Source: Salinibaculum sp. SYNS191
Lineage (GTDB): Archaea; Halobacteriota; Halobacteria; Halobacteriales; Haloarculaceae
Reading direction: 5' to 3'
Length of the DNA stretch: 64,000 bases
Assembly: GCF_037338445.1 (NCBI RefSeq)
Contig: NZ_CP147838.1
Span: 1 to 64,000 of the forward strand
This document shows, one piece after another, positions 45,208 through 54,458 of the stretch. The notes below the pieces were generated by a model. The model was not told the origin of the DNA and did not search any database. It worked only from the letters and a program-made list of their open reading frames with translations. A program made the translations under genes and the position numbers. Every line of letters starts with the position of its first letter. The first letter of the stretch is position 1.

Positions 45208-45630
45208 TCAGTACGGCGGTGATTCGGCCTCGACGACGTCGGCCAGGTTGTCGAGTTCGTCGGCCAGCATGACCACGAAGTCGTCCAGTGTCACGATGCC
45301 GCTCATCGCGCCGTCGGTATCGACGACCGGCATCCGTCGCACGGAGTGTTCGAGCATCGTTTCGATGGCCGCGAAGATGCCGTCGTCCTCGTAGACCGTT
45401 GCCATCGCCGAGGTCATGATGTCGCCGGCGCTCACGTCCTCGGGTTCCGCCCGCGGTTCGAGCACCTCCAGCACCAGGTCCCTGTCTGTGACGATACCGA
45501 CCGGGCGGTCGTCGTCGACGATGACGACGCTCCCGACGTTCTCCTCACGCATCACGGTCGCCAGGTTCCCGGCGGACTGGTCGCGGTGCGCGGTCATTAC
45601 TCCAGTTCGAGCGACGTCTGAGACTGGCAT
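45208..45630 (-). CDS. CBS-domain protein
   Basis: 140 residues consisting of two CBS domains (about 6-60: MTAHRDQSAGNLATVMREENVGSVVIVDDDRPVGIVTDRDL; about 70-125: IMTSAMATVYEDDG...RRMPVVDTDGAMSGIVTLDDF) with a short acidic tail. Stand-alone CBS pairs sense AMP/ATP/SAM and regulate partners. No partner is evident; it lies alone between the TraB-like gene and cetZ. Confidence 0.9.
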   Translation of the reverse strand: MPVSDVARTGVMTAHRDQSAGNLATVMREENVGSVVIVDDDRPVGIVTDRDLVLEVLEPRAEPEDVSAGDIMTSAMATVYEDDGIFAAIETMLEHSVRRMPVVDTDGAMSGIVTLDDFVVMLADELDNLADVVEAESPPY

Positions 45631-45806
45631 GGGTACACCACCCGGCGATGGAGCGGCGAGTCACAATGGTATGAGCCACTTAGCCGCTGGCCGAATCGAC
45701 AACACCGGCCCTACCCACTGCGCGGCGCGATATGGGCGAGCGTACCCAGAAAGAGGGAACCGGACAGCAAAGAACGGGTCACGGGTCTGCTCTATGCGGT
45801 CGGCAG

Positions 45807-46982
45807 TTACAGCGGGTCCAGACGTCCCTCGTCGTCCCTGATGAGGCGCTCGATGTCCTCCTCGCGCGTCGAGGCCTGGTCCTCGATGTTGTCCGCCGCG
45901 TCGACTGCCTGCTCCTGTAGCTGGTCCACGCGGGACACGTCGGTGACGTTCGAGAGAACCACGACGGCCGAGACGTGGTTCGCCGAGGCCCTGGGGTCGT
46001 CCCCGGCCAGCACCTCGATGCTGGCCGTCTGCTGTTCGACCCAGCGGCGGGCACTCTCCAGGCCCTTCCTGGAGAACTCGCCGGGGGGACCGGAGATGAC
46101 GATGAGCGAGCGCTCGGCCGAGGAGACTGTCGCCGGGCAGGTCAGCCGGGACTGGACGGCCTGGCGGACGAGGCCACTAATCTTCTTCGCGGTGTCGGTC
46201 TCCTGGCCCGTCCCGTTGCCGCGGAACCGGCCGAGGAGGCCCTGGGACTGGCGCGTCTCCGATTCGAGGTCCGTCTCGGCGTACGCGACGGTGCTGATGC
46301 CGCCCGTGTCGAGCGTCCGTCGCACGTCGCTGGCGTCCATGACGTTCTCCGAGACTTCGGACTCGTCGATGTTGCCGGCTGCGAGCAGCGTTCCGATGCG
46401 GGCCGCAATCTCCTTGTTCATCCGCTCGTAGCCCGCCTCGACGGTGTCCTGGTGGCCCCGCCAGGCGTCGTTGTCGAACAGGAGGAGGTTGTTCGTCGCG
46501 TCGACGAACGACTGCAGCGAGCGGGCGGCGTTGAAGGAGGCCCTGCCGCCCTCGTCCTTGCTCGGGAGTACGCCCAGTCCGTACACTGGCTCGTCGAACA
46601 TCTCGCTGATGCGGTCGGCGAGTACGGGTGCGCCGCCGCTACCGGTCCCGCCGCCCAGCCCCGCCACGAGGAGGAAGGCGTCGATGTCGTAGACGGGAAC
46701 GCCGTCGAGTGCGCGCTCCAGTTCCTGGAGGTCCCGCCGTGTCACCTCCGCCCCGAGTTCCGGGTCGCTCCCGACCCCGTGCCCCTTGACCCGCTCGTCC
46801 GTCTGACCGATGAGAATCTGCTTGTCTGTGGGTATCTCGTCGAGTTTCGCCAGGTCCGACCTGGCCGAGTTTATCGCGACCACGTATCTGGAGAGGCTCC
46901 GGCCCGTCTCCTGCTCGTACCGGAAGATCTCGTCTGCTACCTTGCTTCCGGCGTTCCCGAACCCGATGAGAGCGATTTTCAT
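45807..46982 (-). CDS. cetZ: CetZ, tubulin/FtsZ-superfamily cytoskeletal GTPase
   Basis: 391 residues. Tubulin signature GGGTGSG at residues 110-116 (AGLGGGTGSGGAPVLA), N-terminal MKIALIGFGNAGSKVADE, and the T7-like region NNLLLFDNDAW. CetZ proteins are haloarchaeal tubulin-like GTPases controlling rod shape and motility, distinct from FtsZ. The ATG at 46982 is exactly at the family start. A palindromic AT element (gtatagttatac, 47007-47018) lies 25-36 bases upstream and probably contains the TATA box. Confidence 0.93.
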   Translation of the reverse strand: MKIALIGFGNAGSKVADEIFRYEQETGRSLSRYVVAINSARSDLAKLDEIPTDKQILIGQTDERVKGHGVGSDPELGAEVTRRDLQELERALDGVPVYDIDAFLLVAGLGGGTGSGGAPVLADRISEMFDEPVYGLGVLPSKDEGGRASFNAARSLQSFVDATNNLLLFDNDAWRGHQDTVEAGYERMNKEIAARIGTLLAAGNIDESEVSENVMDASDVRRTLDTGGISTVAYAETDLESETRQSQGLLGRFRGNGTGQETDTAKKISGLVRQAVQSRLTCPATVSSAERSLIVISGPPGEFSRKGLESARRWVEQQTASIEVLAGDDPRASANHVSAVVVLSNVTDVSRVDQLQEQAVDAADNIEDQASTREEDIERLIRDDEGRLDPL

Positions 46983-47006
46983 CGCGGGGACGTACACGAA
47001 ACCGCC

Positions 47007-47018
47007 GTATAGTTATAC
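47007..47018 (-). promoter_or_regulatory. Palindromic TATA element upstream of cetZ
   Basis: gtatagttatac (arms gtata/tatac) lies 25-36 bases upstream of the cetZ ATG, at leaderless spacing. Confidence 0.45.
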
Positions 47019-47225
47019 TGCGGGTTATACGCGCCGTTCTGACTAAGCGCCGCTTACAGCGTCGCCCGTCGCAGCCACCCGCTCGTCACCGGAGAGTAAG
47101 CCCTTACAACCCCGTCACGTCGTGCGCTTTCGGGGCGGCGACCGGACGGCACCGACCCCGGGCCCGCAGACTTATACCCCCGCGTGATAACAGTCGGCCA
47201 ACAGCGACCCGGGGGACCACGACCG

Positions 47226-47828
47226 ATGCCAGACAGCACCCGCGGGCAGTCGGGACTCGACCGCCTGCTCGCCTTTGTCGTCGTTGCCGTCGTCCTGGTA
47301 GCCGTACTGCCGACGGTGCTGGGCGTCGCCGGTATCGACGTCCGACAGGACGACGGTGTGGCCGCCGAGCAGCCGACGCCGACGCCCGAACCCGCGTCGC
47401 TGCAGGTGCTGAACGTCAGCGGCACGACCGGCCCCGAGAACCGGTCCGTCGAGGCGGTCCGGATCACACTCACGAAGGTCGGGTCCTCCGCCCCCGTCGA
47501 CGCTGCGGCCCTCACCGCAACCTGGGCCGATCAGGGCACGTACTACCTGACGGCGGGCCAGCAGGAAGAGCGAAGCGACGGCGCGTTCGGGGTCAGCGTC
47601 ACCCACGTCAGCGACGCCGACGGGCTCGTCCTCGCCGAGACAGGCGACCGGGCGACCCTGACGTTCGACGTCGGGGCTGACGACGTCGCCGACGTCCCCG
47701 CGTTCGGGAGCGCGCTCGCGGCGGGTGAGTCGGCGGACATCATTCTGGCGACGGCAGACGGGGAGACGACGACGGTGTCGGTCGAGGTGCCGGACTCGCT
47801 GGCCGGAAAACGGGTCGTCGGACTGTAG
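47226..47828 (+). CDS. Archaellin-like protein with class III signal
   Basis: 200 residues. TRGQSGLDRLLAFVVVAVVLVAV resembles the archaellin/type IV pilin leader: a short basic head, then RG followed by a hydrophobic helix. The mature part is acidic, Thr/Ala rich and beta-like, with VGVAAEQPTPTPEP as a linker and a domain from LQVLNVSGTTGP. It is about 240 bases from cetZ, divergent. It could be an archaellin paralog or an adhesion pilin; I cannot tell which. Confidence 0.6.
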   Translation: MPDSTRGQSGLDRLLAFVVVAVVLVAVLPTVLGVAGIDVRQDDGVAAEQPTPTPEPASLQVLNVSGTTGPENRSVEAVRITLTKVGSSAPVDAAALTATWADQGTYYLTAGQQEERSDGAFGVSVTHVSDADGLVLAETGDRATLTFDVGADDVADVPAFGSALAAGESADIILATADGETTTVSVEVPDSLAGKRVVGL

Positions 47829-47831
47829 CTG

Positions 47832-50407
47832 CTACTTTCCGCGTCCGAACAGCCGGTAGTCGTGGTCGGGCGTGTACCGCCTGAACGCGAGACTGTTGGT
47901 CAGCACCGAGACGCTGGAGGCGGCCATCGCCGCCGCCGCGAGCACGGGCTGGAGCAGGCCGAGCGACGCCAGCGGAATCATCGCCGTGTTGTAGCCGAGC
48001 GCCCAGAAGAGGTTCTGCTTGATTTTCGCGAGCGTCCCCTCCGAGATGCGGATGGACTTCAACACGTCGGCCGGGTCGTCGCGCATCAGCGTCACGTCCG
48101 CGGCCTCGATAGCCACGTCCGTCCCGCTGCCGAGTGCCGTCCCGACGTACGCGGCGGCCAGCGCGGGCGCGTCGTTGACGCCGTCGCCGACCATCATCGC
48201 CCGGCGGCCGTCGTCCTGGATGGTCTCGACGGCGTCTGCCTTGTCCTCAGGCAGGACGCCGGCCATCACGTTGTCGGGGTCGATGCCCAGTTCTTCGGCG
48301 ACGGCGCGGGCCGTCCGCTCGTTGTCGCCGGTAATCATGTGGACGTCCAGCCCGCGCTCGTGGAGGTCCGCGACGGCGGCGGCGGCCGACTCCTTCACCG
48401 TGTCGGCGTCGGCGACGACGCCGACCAGGCGGCCGTCCAGCGCGACCAGCATCGCGGTCTTGCCCTCGCGTTCGAGGCGGTCCAGCGTCTCCTCCGCGGG
48501 AGCCGTCTCGACGCCCTCGTCGGTCAGCAGTTTCCGGTTGCCGACCAGCACCTCGCCGCGACTCGTCGTCGCCCGGACGCCGTGGCCGGGAACGTTCTCG
48601 AAGGACTCCGGTTCTTCGAGGTCGACGCCGCGCTCGCGCGCGCCCTCGACGATGGCCTGGGCCAGCGGGTGCTCGCTGTTGTACTCGGCACTGGCGGCGA
48701 GTTCGAGGACGAACTCCTCGGTCACCTCGGGGAGCGCGACGCCACCGTCTGGCGCTGCGCCGCCGTCGGGTGCGGCCTCGACTGGCACCACGTCGGTCAG
48801 TTCCATCTCGCCCTCGGTCAGCGTCCCGGTCTTGTCGAAGACTACCGTGTCGACGTCGCGGACGCGTTCGAGGATGTCGCCGCCCTTGAACAGGACGCCG
48901 TTGCGCGCGCCGATGGCCGTGCCGACCATCGTCGCCGCGGGCGTCGCCAGGCCGAGCGCGCAGGGGCAGGCGATGAGCACCGCGCTGGCGAAGACGACGA
49001 CGGCGAACTCGGTGATTCCGATGGCGGTCGGACCGCCGGCGGCCAGCCCCACAGCGGGAGCGCGTTCACGAACCCGGCGAGAGCGTCGGGGAACAGCACC
49101 CAGACCGTCGCCCACAGCAGTGCGTTCGCGATGACCGCGGGGACGAAATAGGCGGAGATGCGGTCGGCGACGTTCTGGATGTCGGGCTGGCGGCTCTGTG
49201 CCGCGCGGACGCGCTCGACTATCTGCTGGATGGCCGTCTCCTCGCCGACCTTCGTCGCCTCGACCTCCAGCACGCCGTTCTCGTTGATTGTCGACCCGAT
49301 GACCTCGTCGCCCTCGCTCTTCTCGACGGGGACCGACTCGCCGGTGACCATCGACTCGTCGACCGCCGACTCGCCGTCGACGACGACGCCGTCGGTGGGA
49401 ATCTGCTCGCCGGGGCGGACCCGCAGGCGGTCGCCGACCGCGACGTCTTCGAGGGGAATTTCCTCCTCGGTGCCGTCGTCGCGGACGACCGTTGCGGTGT
49501 CGGCCTCCATCTCCAGCAGTTCGCGGATGGCGTCGGAGGCCTGGCCCTTCGAGCGGGCTTCGAGGTAGTTGCCCAGCGTGATGAACACCAGGATGAACGC
49601 GGCCGTGTCGAAGTACAGCCCGGTGCTGGCGATGAGGCCGAGCAGCGCGACGACGGAGTAGAGATAGGCCGTCGACGACCCCAGCGCGATGAGCACGTCC
49701 ATGTTGGCCGTCCGGTTCTTCACGAGCGCGGTGTAGGAGTTCTCGTAGAACTCGCGGCCGAGCAACACCTGGACGGGCGTCGCAAAGAGGAAGGCAATCC
49801 AGCCGATGTCGACGCCGAAGACGGCCTCTGGGACCTGCTCGGGTGCGAAGAGGTGGCCGACCATCATCGCGAGCAGCGGCAGGGACATGACCGCGCCGAA
49901 CAGCACCAGCCGGAGCTGTCGGCGCTGCTCGGCCGACCGCGCCAGGTCGCGCCGGTCCTGGTCGCTCTCGCCCTCTGACTCCTCGTCCTCGCGGACTGGC
50001 GTGTAGCCCGCCGCCTCGATTGCGTCGTAGAGGTCCTCCAGTGAGGCGTCGGCGGGATTGTACCGGACCTGCGCCTCGTCGGTGGCGTAGTTGACCTCGG
50101 CCTCGATGACGCCCGGCGTGTCCAGCAGGCGCGTCTCGTTGGCGTCCGCGCAGTTGGCACACGACATGTCGGTGATACCGATGCTCACCGTCTCCGCGAC
50201 GGCCGTGTAGCCGGAGTCGCCGATGGCGTCGTAGATGTCGGCGAGCGATACCACGTCCGGGTCGTACTCGACGGAGCCCTCGTCGGTGGCGTAGTTGGCG
50301 TCCACCGACGCGACGCCGTCGAGTTCGCCGACCCGCTCCTCGATGGTCCCTGCGCAGTTCGCGCAGCTCATCCCCTGGAGGTCGAGTCGCGCAGTGCGTG
50401 TCGTCAT
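47832..50407 (-). CDS. copA: Copper-exporting P1B-type ATPase (single-base frameshift)
   Basis: About 858 residues when repaired. Two HMA domains at the N-terminus ([12 protein letters not shown] and [12 protein letters not shown]), then eight membrane helices, the transport motif CPC in [11 protein letters not shown], phosphorylation motif DKTGTLT and hinge [14 protein letters not shown] with twin CxxC HMA domains indicates Cu+ export. At the CCCC run 49047-49050 (plus strand) one base is missing: the first frame ends NALPLWG and the second continues [13 protein letters not shown]. Likely a sequence error. A TRASH-domain regulator is encoded upstream in the same orientation. Confidence 0.92.
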
Positions 50408-50408
50408 T

Positions 50409-50426
50409 GGGTGTACTTATGCACCC
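50409..50426 (-). promoter_or_regulatory. Candidate operator over the copA start
   Basis: gggtgtacttatgcaccc: arms gggtg/caccc separated by 8 bases, immediately upstream of the copA ATG and containing an AT core. A possible repressor or activator site. Confidence 0.35.
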
Positions 50427-50447
50427 CTACTTGATTGCAGTTACCAC

Positions 50448-50458
50448 TTCGAATCGAA
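50448..50458 (-). promoter_or_regulatory. Palindrome upstream of copA
   Basis: ttcgaatcgaa is a perfect 11-base palindrome about 40 bases upstream of the copA start, in the 96-base gap between copA and the TRASH regulator. Confidence 0.35.
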
Positions 50459-50471
50459 AGCAAATGCCAGC

Positions 50472-50495
50472 GGAAACCTTCGGTCCGAAAGTTCC
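50472..50495. promoter_or_regulatory. Imperfect 24-base inverted repeat between the Cu regulator and copA
   Basis: An inverted repeat whose core is ttcggtccgaa, with ggaa and ttcc flanks. It could be a regulator site or the end of the upstream transcript. Confidence 0.35.
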
Positions 50496-50503
50496 CTGGC
50501 CGG

Positions 50504-51094
50504 TCAGGCACCCTCACTGAGCTGTTCGTACGCGTCGACGAACTGCTCGCGGCAGTTCTCACAGCAGAAGTGATACGTGTCGCCGTCGAGCGTCACGGTC
50601 TCGCCCTCGGCCGTGACCGTGTTGCCGCACTCGGCGCAGGCCGGGGCGAGTCGCGCACCGGAGACCTGTGGCGACCAGTCGGCCTCGGTGAGCAGCGACA
50701 CCTCGTAGTCGCGGACGTCGGTCACGTCGACTGCGTCGGCGACCAGTTCCCCCACCGCACCGTCCGGGGCCGTCGCGGTGACTACCACGCGGTCGTCGAC
50801 CGTCCGGAAGACGTACTCGACCGACTCGACGTCTGCGAGCCCGTCTCGGACGCGCTTGCCGGCCCCCGGAACCGTTTCCAGCGTTACCAGCACGGGGACG
50901 CCCTCGTCGAGCAGCGACCGGTCGATGTCCAGTGTGAACCGACGGATGAGCCCGATGTCGCGGAGACGGTCCACGCGGTCGGAGACGGCCGGCGCGGACA
51001 GGCCCACGCTGTCGGCTATCTCGCTGTAGGGCCGGCGGGCGTCTTCGAGGAGTAACTGGAGAATCTCGCGGTCGGTGTCGTCGAGCCCGCGCAT
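50504..51094 (-). CDS. Lrp-type regulator with TRASH metal-binding domain
   Basis: 196 residues. AsnC-type helix-turn-helix (LDDTDREILQLLLEDARRPYSEIADSVGLS) and RAM-like middle, then a C-terminal TRASH domain with C-x2-C (CAEC) and CCENC, the ligands for a soft metal. The same architecture occurs in the copper-responsive regulator of Halobacterium. It lies 96 bases upstream of copA in the same orientation, so it is the probable copper regulator of copA. Confidence 0.88.
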   Translation of the reverse strand: MRGLDDTDREILQLLLEDARRPYSEIADSVGLSAPAVSDRVDRLRDIGLIRRFTLDIDRSLLDEGVPVLVTLETVPGAGKRVRDGLADVESVEYVFRTVDDRVVVTATAPDGAVGELVADAVDVTDVRDYEVSLLTEADWSPQVSGARLAPACAECGNTVTAEGETVTLDGDTYHFCCENCREQFVDAYEQLSEGA

Positions 51095-51139
51095 GTCGGG
51101 GATAGAGAGGGGACAGCCTCAAACCGTTTTCGGGCCGGC

Positions 51140-51829
51140 TCAGACCGCGCTGCTCGCGTCCTCGGTTGCGGTGGCGTCGCTGACGCGGATGGCCGACGCG
51201 ACGTGGGCCGGCAGCGAGACGGTCTCGCCGTCCTCCAGGGCGACGGTGACCATCTCGATGGGTGCCACCTCCTCGACGGTGAGGGTCGTCCCGGGCGTGA
51301 TGCCGGCCTCCTCCAGGTAGGCGAGTTCCTCGGGGTCCCGGTCGCGGACCCGCTGGACGACGACGCGGTCCCCTTCGGCCTGTTCCGACAGCCTCGCCCC
51401 CGCGAGTTCCGCGACGGGGTCCAGCGCCTCCGTCGGAATCGGGTCGCCGTGGGGGTCGACCTCTGGGTCACCCAGCACCTCGGCGACGCGGCGCTCGAAC
51501 TCCTCGCTGATGTGGTGCTCCAGACAGTCCGCCTCGTCGTGGACCTCCGTCCAGTCGTAGCCCAGTTGCTCGGCGAGGTAGGTCTCCAGCAGGCGATGAT
51601 GGCGGACGACCTCCAGGGCGACAGTCTCGCCCTCCCGCGTCAGCGTGACGCCCTTGTACTTCTCGCGCTCGACCAGTCCGCGCTCCTCCAGCGTCTCCAT
51701 CATGCTCGTCGCCGTCGGTGCCGTCACGTCCAGCGTCTCCGCGATGCTGGAGGTGGACACCGGGGCCTCCCCCTGGCGCTGGAGTTCGTAGACCGCCTTG
51801 AGGTAGTCCTCCATCTTCGCGCTCAGCAT
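51140..51829 (-). CDS. DtxR-family metalloregulator with FeoA domain
   Basis: 229 residues. N-terminal winged helix (MLSAKMEDYLKAVYELQ...SSIAETLDVTAPTATSMMETLEERGLVE), the dimerisation/metal domain (EVHDEADCLEHHISEEFERRVAE, with the His/Glu/Cys ligands of the DtxR/MntR class), and a C-terminal SH3-like FeoA domain (RDPEELAYLEEAGITPGTTLTVEEV). It represses metal uptake genes when Fe2+ or Mn2+ is bound. The stop lies 45 bases from the TRASH regulator, same direction. Confidence 0.9.
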   Translation of the reverse strand: MLSAKMEDYLKAVYELQRQGEAPVSTSSIAETLDVTAPTATSMMETLEERGLVEREKYKGVTLTREGETVALEVVRHHRLLETYLAEQLGYDWTEVHDEADCLEHHISEEFERRVAEVLGDPEVDPHGDPIPTEALDPVAELAGARLSEQAEGDRVVVQRVRDRDPEELAYLEEAGITPGTTLTVEEVAPIEMVTVALEDGETVSLPAHVASAIRVSDATATEDASSAV

Positions 51830-51962
51830 ACTCCTCTTTAGATACGTCTAAATCAAAAGTGTGTCGTCACCCGGACGCCCGCCGACGCGGCACCGGTCGG
51901 GTTGTGACGGGCGGCAATCACGAAGCCCACCCTCTTTTCAGGGATGGGCATGACGTACCGCC

Positions 51963-52580
51963 ATGGCAGTGAGAGACAGCCAGGTTCCGATGATTGACAC
52001 CCGACTGCTGATTACAGTCTCCGGACCGCCGGGATGCGGGGCGACGTCGCTTTGCACCCGGCTTTCGGAAGCTATCAACTGTCCGTACGTCGCCGGCGGG
52101 GACATCTTCCGGGACCTCGCCGAGGAGCGGGACATGAGCCTCACGCAACTCGGCGCGGCCGCCCAGGAGTCCGACGAGATAGACCGGGCCCTGGACCAAC
52201 GCCTGCGCCAGATTGCCGAGAAGTGGGGGGCCGTGAACCGGCCGTTCATCCTCGAATCGCGCCTGGCGGGCTGGCTCGCCGGCGAGCGGGCGGACCTGCG
52301 AATCTGGCTGGACGCGCCCGAAGACGTACGGGCGGAGCGCATCAGCGACCGCGAGGAGACCGCGGCGGAGATGCGCGTCCGCGAGGTCAACGAGGCCGGC
52401 CGCTACGAGTCCTACTACGAAATCGACATCGACGAACGGGAGTTCTACGACCTGCAACTGAACACCGCCCGCTGGAGCCAGGAGGGAGTCTTCCAGATTG
52501 TGCGGGCGGCAATCGAACAGTACGACCCGGAAGTCGACGAGGGTGCCTTCGAGACCGCCCCAGTCGAGATAGACGCCTGA
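51963..52580 (+). CDS. CMP-kinase-like paralog lacking the Walker A lysine
   Basis: 205 residues from the ATG at 51963 (alternative at 51990). It aligns over its whole length with cmk at 18292-18873 (SGGDIFRE / AGGDIFRD, ADLRIWLDAP, ISDREETAAEM). The P-loop reads GPPGCGATS (residues 21-29): the invariant lysine is Ala27. The acidic catalytic parts are kept but ATP binding should be weakened, so it may be a pseudokinase or use another phosphate donor. It stands apart among metal-homeostasis genes. Confidence 0.75.
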   Translation: MAVRDSQVPMIDTRLLITVSGPPGCGATSLCTRLSEAINCPYVAGGDIFRDLAEERDMSLTQLGAAAQESDEIDRALDQRLRQIAEKWGAVNRPFILESRLAGWLAGERADLRIWLDAPEDVRAERISDREETAAEMRVREVNEAGRYESYYEIDIDEREFYDLQLNTARWSQEGVFQIVRAAIEQYDPEVDEGAFETAPVEIDA

Positions 52581-52654
52581 GAGTCTCGCCCGCAGTGCCG
52601 TCTCGTCCTGGGGACCCGGGTTGCTGTCCGCGAGCGGGGAGCCGGCGTCGGCAC

Positions 52655-53221
52655 TTACCGTCCCAACTCGTAGAACTCCTCGTTCGGCCGCATGTCCGCG
52701 AAGTGGGCCATCCGGTTCGAGAGATTGAACAGCGCCGCGGTCGAGCCGATGTCCCATATCTCCTCCATCGAGAAGCCGTGGTCGCGCAACCGCTCGATGT
52801 CCGACTCACCGACTGCGGCAGGGTCCTCCGTCAGTTTCACCGCGACGTCGCACATCGCCCGGTGGGCGTCGCTGATATTCGCCGTCCGGTGGTTGGTCGC
52901 CAGTTGCTCGGCCAGGTGGGGGTCGTCGGCGTAGATGCGCAGCAGTGCCCCGTGAGCGACGACGCAGTAGAGGCAGTCGTTCGCGCCACTGACGGCCACG
53001 ACGACCATCTCCAGTTCCTCGCGGGCCAGCGGCGACTCCTCGACGAGCGCGTCGTAGTAGTCGAAGAAGGCCCGGAACTGGCCGGGGCGGTACGCGAAGG
53101 CCGTGAACACGTTGGGCGTGAACCCCGACCGCTCCGTCTCCGCTTCGATGCGCTCCCGGACATCCGCCGGCATGTCCTCCAGGTCGGGCACGGGAAAGCG
53201 CGTCATCGGTTCCTCTGCCAT
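52655..53221 (-). CDS. AhpD-like/carboxymuconolactone decarboxylase-fold peroxidase-related protein
   Basis: 188 residues, all-helical. The conserved site is SGANDCLYCVVAHG, with the CxxC and downstream His of AhpD-like peroxidoxins; preceding REELEMVVVAVSGA is the family helix. AhpD-like proteins reduce peroxides or act as electron adaptors. It lies among metal/redox genes (DtxR regulators, ferritin-like, suf). Confidence 0.88.
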   Translation of the reverse strand: MAEEPMTRFPVPDLEDMPADVRERIEAETERSGFTPNVFTAFAYRPGQFRAFFDYYDALVEESPLAREELEMVVVAVSGANDCLYCVVAHGALLRIYADDPHLAEQLATNHRTANISDAHRAMCDVAVKLTEDPAAVGESDIERLRDHGFSMEEIWDIGSTAALFNLSNRMAHFADMRPNEEFYELGR

Positions 53222-53270
53222 GCAGGGACCGGCGGCTGCCAGCACCTTAGTCGTTCGCCGCCGCTGGTGC

Positions 53271-53408
53271 TTACCCCTCGCGGCGTCCCGGCAGGATGCC
53301 CCACCTGGTCAGGAGGATGAGAACCGCGTACCCGACGAGGCCGACGGCGAACAGCAGTGCCGGGACCAGAAAGGGGCCGAACGTCTCGACGAGCGCGTCG
53401 ACGACCAT
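53271..53408 (-). CDS. 45-residue single-pass membrane protein
   Basis: ATG at 53408 to stop at 53271. A short acidic head (MVVDALVETFGP) is followed by one membrane helix (about 13-35) and a basic tail (RWGILPGRREG). Its start overlaps the stop of the DtxR-type gene (TGATG), so it is translationally coupled to it. No homology recognised; perhaps a small transporter regulator. Confidence 0.6.
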   Translation of the reverse strand: MVVDALVETFGPFLVPALLFAVGLVGYAVLILLTRWGILPGRREG

Positions 53409-53839
53409 CAATCGGCGGCGTCGAGTTCCAGTTCGAGGAGTCCGCAGACGTCGTCCTCGGCGTCGAAGCAGTCGGGACACTGGGGCGCGCGGTCGATGAT
53501 GGTGTCCAGCCGGTCGGCGACCGTCTCGTCGATGACCGGTTCGAGCTGGCGGGCCTCCGCGCGGAAGTTCTCGACCTCCAGCACCTCGACGAGGAAGCGC
53601 TCGATGATGCAGTAGTTCTGGAGGGCGTCGCGGGCACGGGCGATGCCGTCGTCGGTCAGGTCGACACCCTTGTACTTCTCGTGGCTCGCCAGCCCCTTGG
53701 CTTCGAGCTTGCCTATCATCTCGTTGGCGCTGGCGGGGCTCACGTCGAGCGTGTCGGCGATGGCCCCCGTCGACGCCGGGCCGTCCTCCTGCTGCTGGAT
53801 GAGGTAGATGGCCTTGACGTACTGGTCGGCAGTGTTCAT
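53408..53839 (-). CDS. Second DtxR-family metalloregulator (short form)
   Basis: 143 residues without a FeoA domain. Winged helix NTADQYVKAIYLIQQQ...STGAIADTLDVSPASANEMIGKLEAKGLASHEKYKG, then the dimerisation helix and a C-terminal Cys cluster (PQCPDCFDAEDDVC) suited to bind a metal or Fe-S centre. It sits directly after a ferritin-like gene and before a small membrane gene, indicating an iron-handling operon. Confidence 0.88.
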   Translation of the reverse strand: MNTADQYVKAIYLIQQQEDGPASTGAIADTLDVSPASANEMIGKLEAKGLASHEKYKGVDLTDDGIARARDALQNYCIIERFLVEVLEVENFRAEARQLEPVIDETVADRLDTIIDRAPQCPDCFDAEDDVCGLLELELDAAD

Positions 53840-53870
53840 GACGATTCACCCGTGACCTGGTCGTTCCCCG

Positions 53871-54356
53871 TCATTCCCGTTCCTCCATCAGTTCAGTGAC
53901 TGCCTCGACGCCGGCCTCCTCGTCGGCGCGAATCTCCCGCAGGACCGTCAGAAGGCGGTCGCGGTCGACGCCGAACTCGGCCTCCGACTGCTCGACGGCC
54001 CCGATGAGGTCGTCGTAGAACTTGTACGCCGTCTCCTCGTTGCACAGCTGGTCGTAGAGGACGCCGTCGAAGTCCTGGTCGGCCTCGTACTGCTGTTCTA
54101 CCAGCGTCTTGACGTCGTCGAAGGGGATGGTTTCGGCCTCCAGCGTCCCGACCAGCTCGTCCAGCCGCTCGCGGTGTGTCGCCGACTCCGCGGCGGCCTC
54201 CCGGAGGAACGCCCGGACGCCGTCGTCCAGGTCCGCCACGTTGGCGTGTTTCGCCGCGCGAGCCTCAACGACCTCTTCGAGGACCACGCCAATCTGGAGA
54301 AGGCGGGCGAGCTGGTGGTCCGACGCGACCGGCTGCTGGACGCTCACGGCCACCAC
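53871..54356 (-). CDS. Ferritin-like domain protein
   Basis: 161 residues, four-helix bundle pattern: ARLLQIGVVLEEVVEARAAKH, ESATHRERLDELVGTLE, EETAYKFYDDLIGAVEQ and DEEAGVEAVTELMEE place Glu/His at di-iron positions. Probably iron storage or oxidation. The start is uncertain: GTGs at 54356 and 54347 are possible and no ATG is in frame. It precedes the short DtxR gene (31-base gap) in the same direction. Confidence 0.75.
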   Translation of the reverse strand: MVAVSVQQPVASDHQLARLLQIGVVLEEVVEARAAKHANVADLDDGVRAFLREAAAESATHRERLDELVGTLEAETIPFDDVKTLVEQQYEADQDFDGVLYDQLCNEETAYKFYDDLIGAVEQSEAEFGVDRDRLLTVLREIRADEEAGVEAVTELMEERE

Positions 54357-54428
54357 CGTCGCTGTACCGCTGTCATGTTCGCCTCTCGGGCGGGCGGAAC
54401 CTTAAAGCCGCTGTCCGGCGGCGGGAGT

Positions 54429-54436
54429 CTTTATCC
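54429..54436 (+). promoter_or_regulatory. TATA box of the Usp gene
   Basis: ctttatcc lies about 27 bases before the ATG at 54459, at leaderless spacing. Confidence 0.45.
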
Positions 54437-54458
54437 CACTGTCAGCCGAACGTACAGT

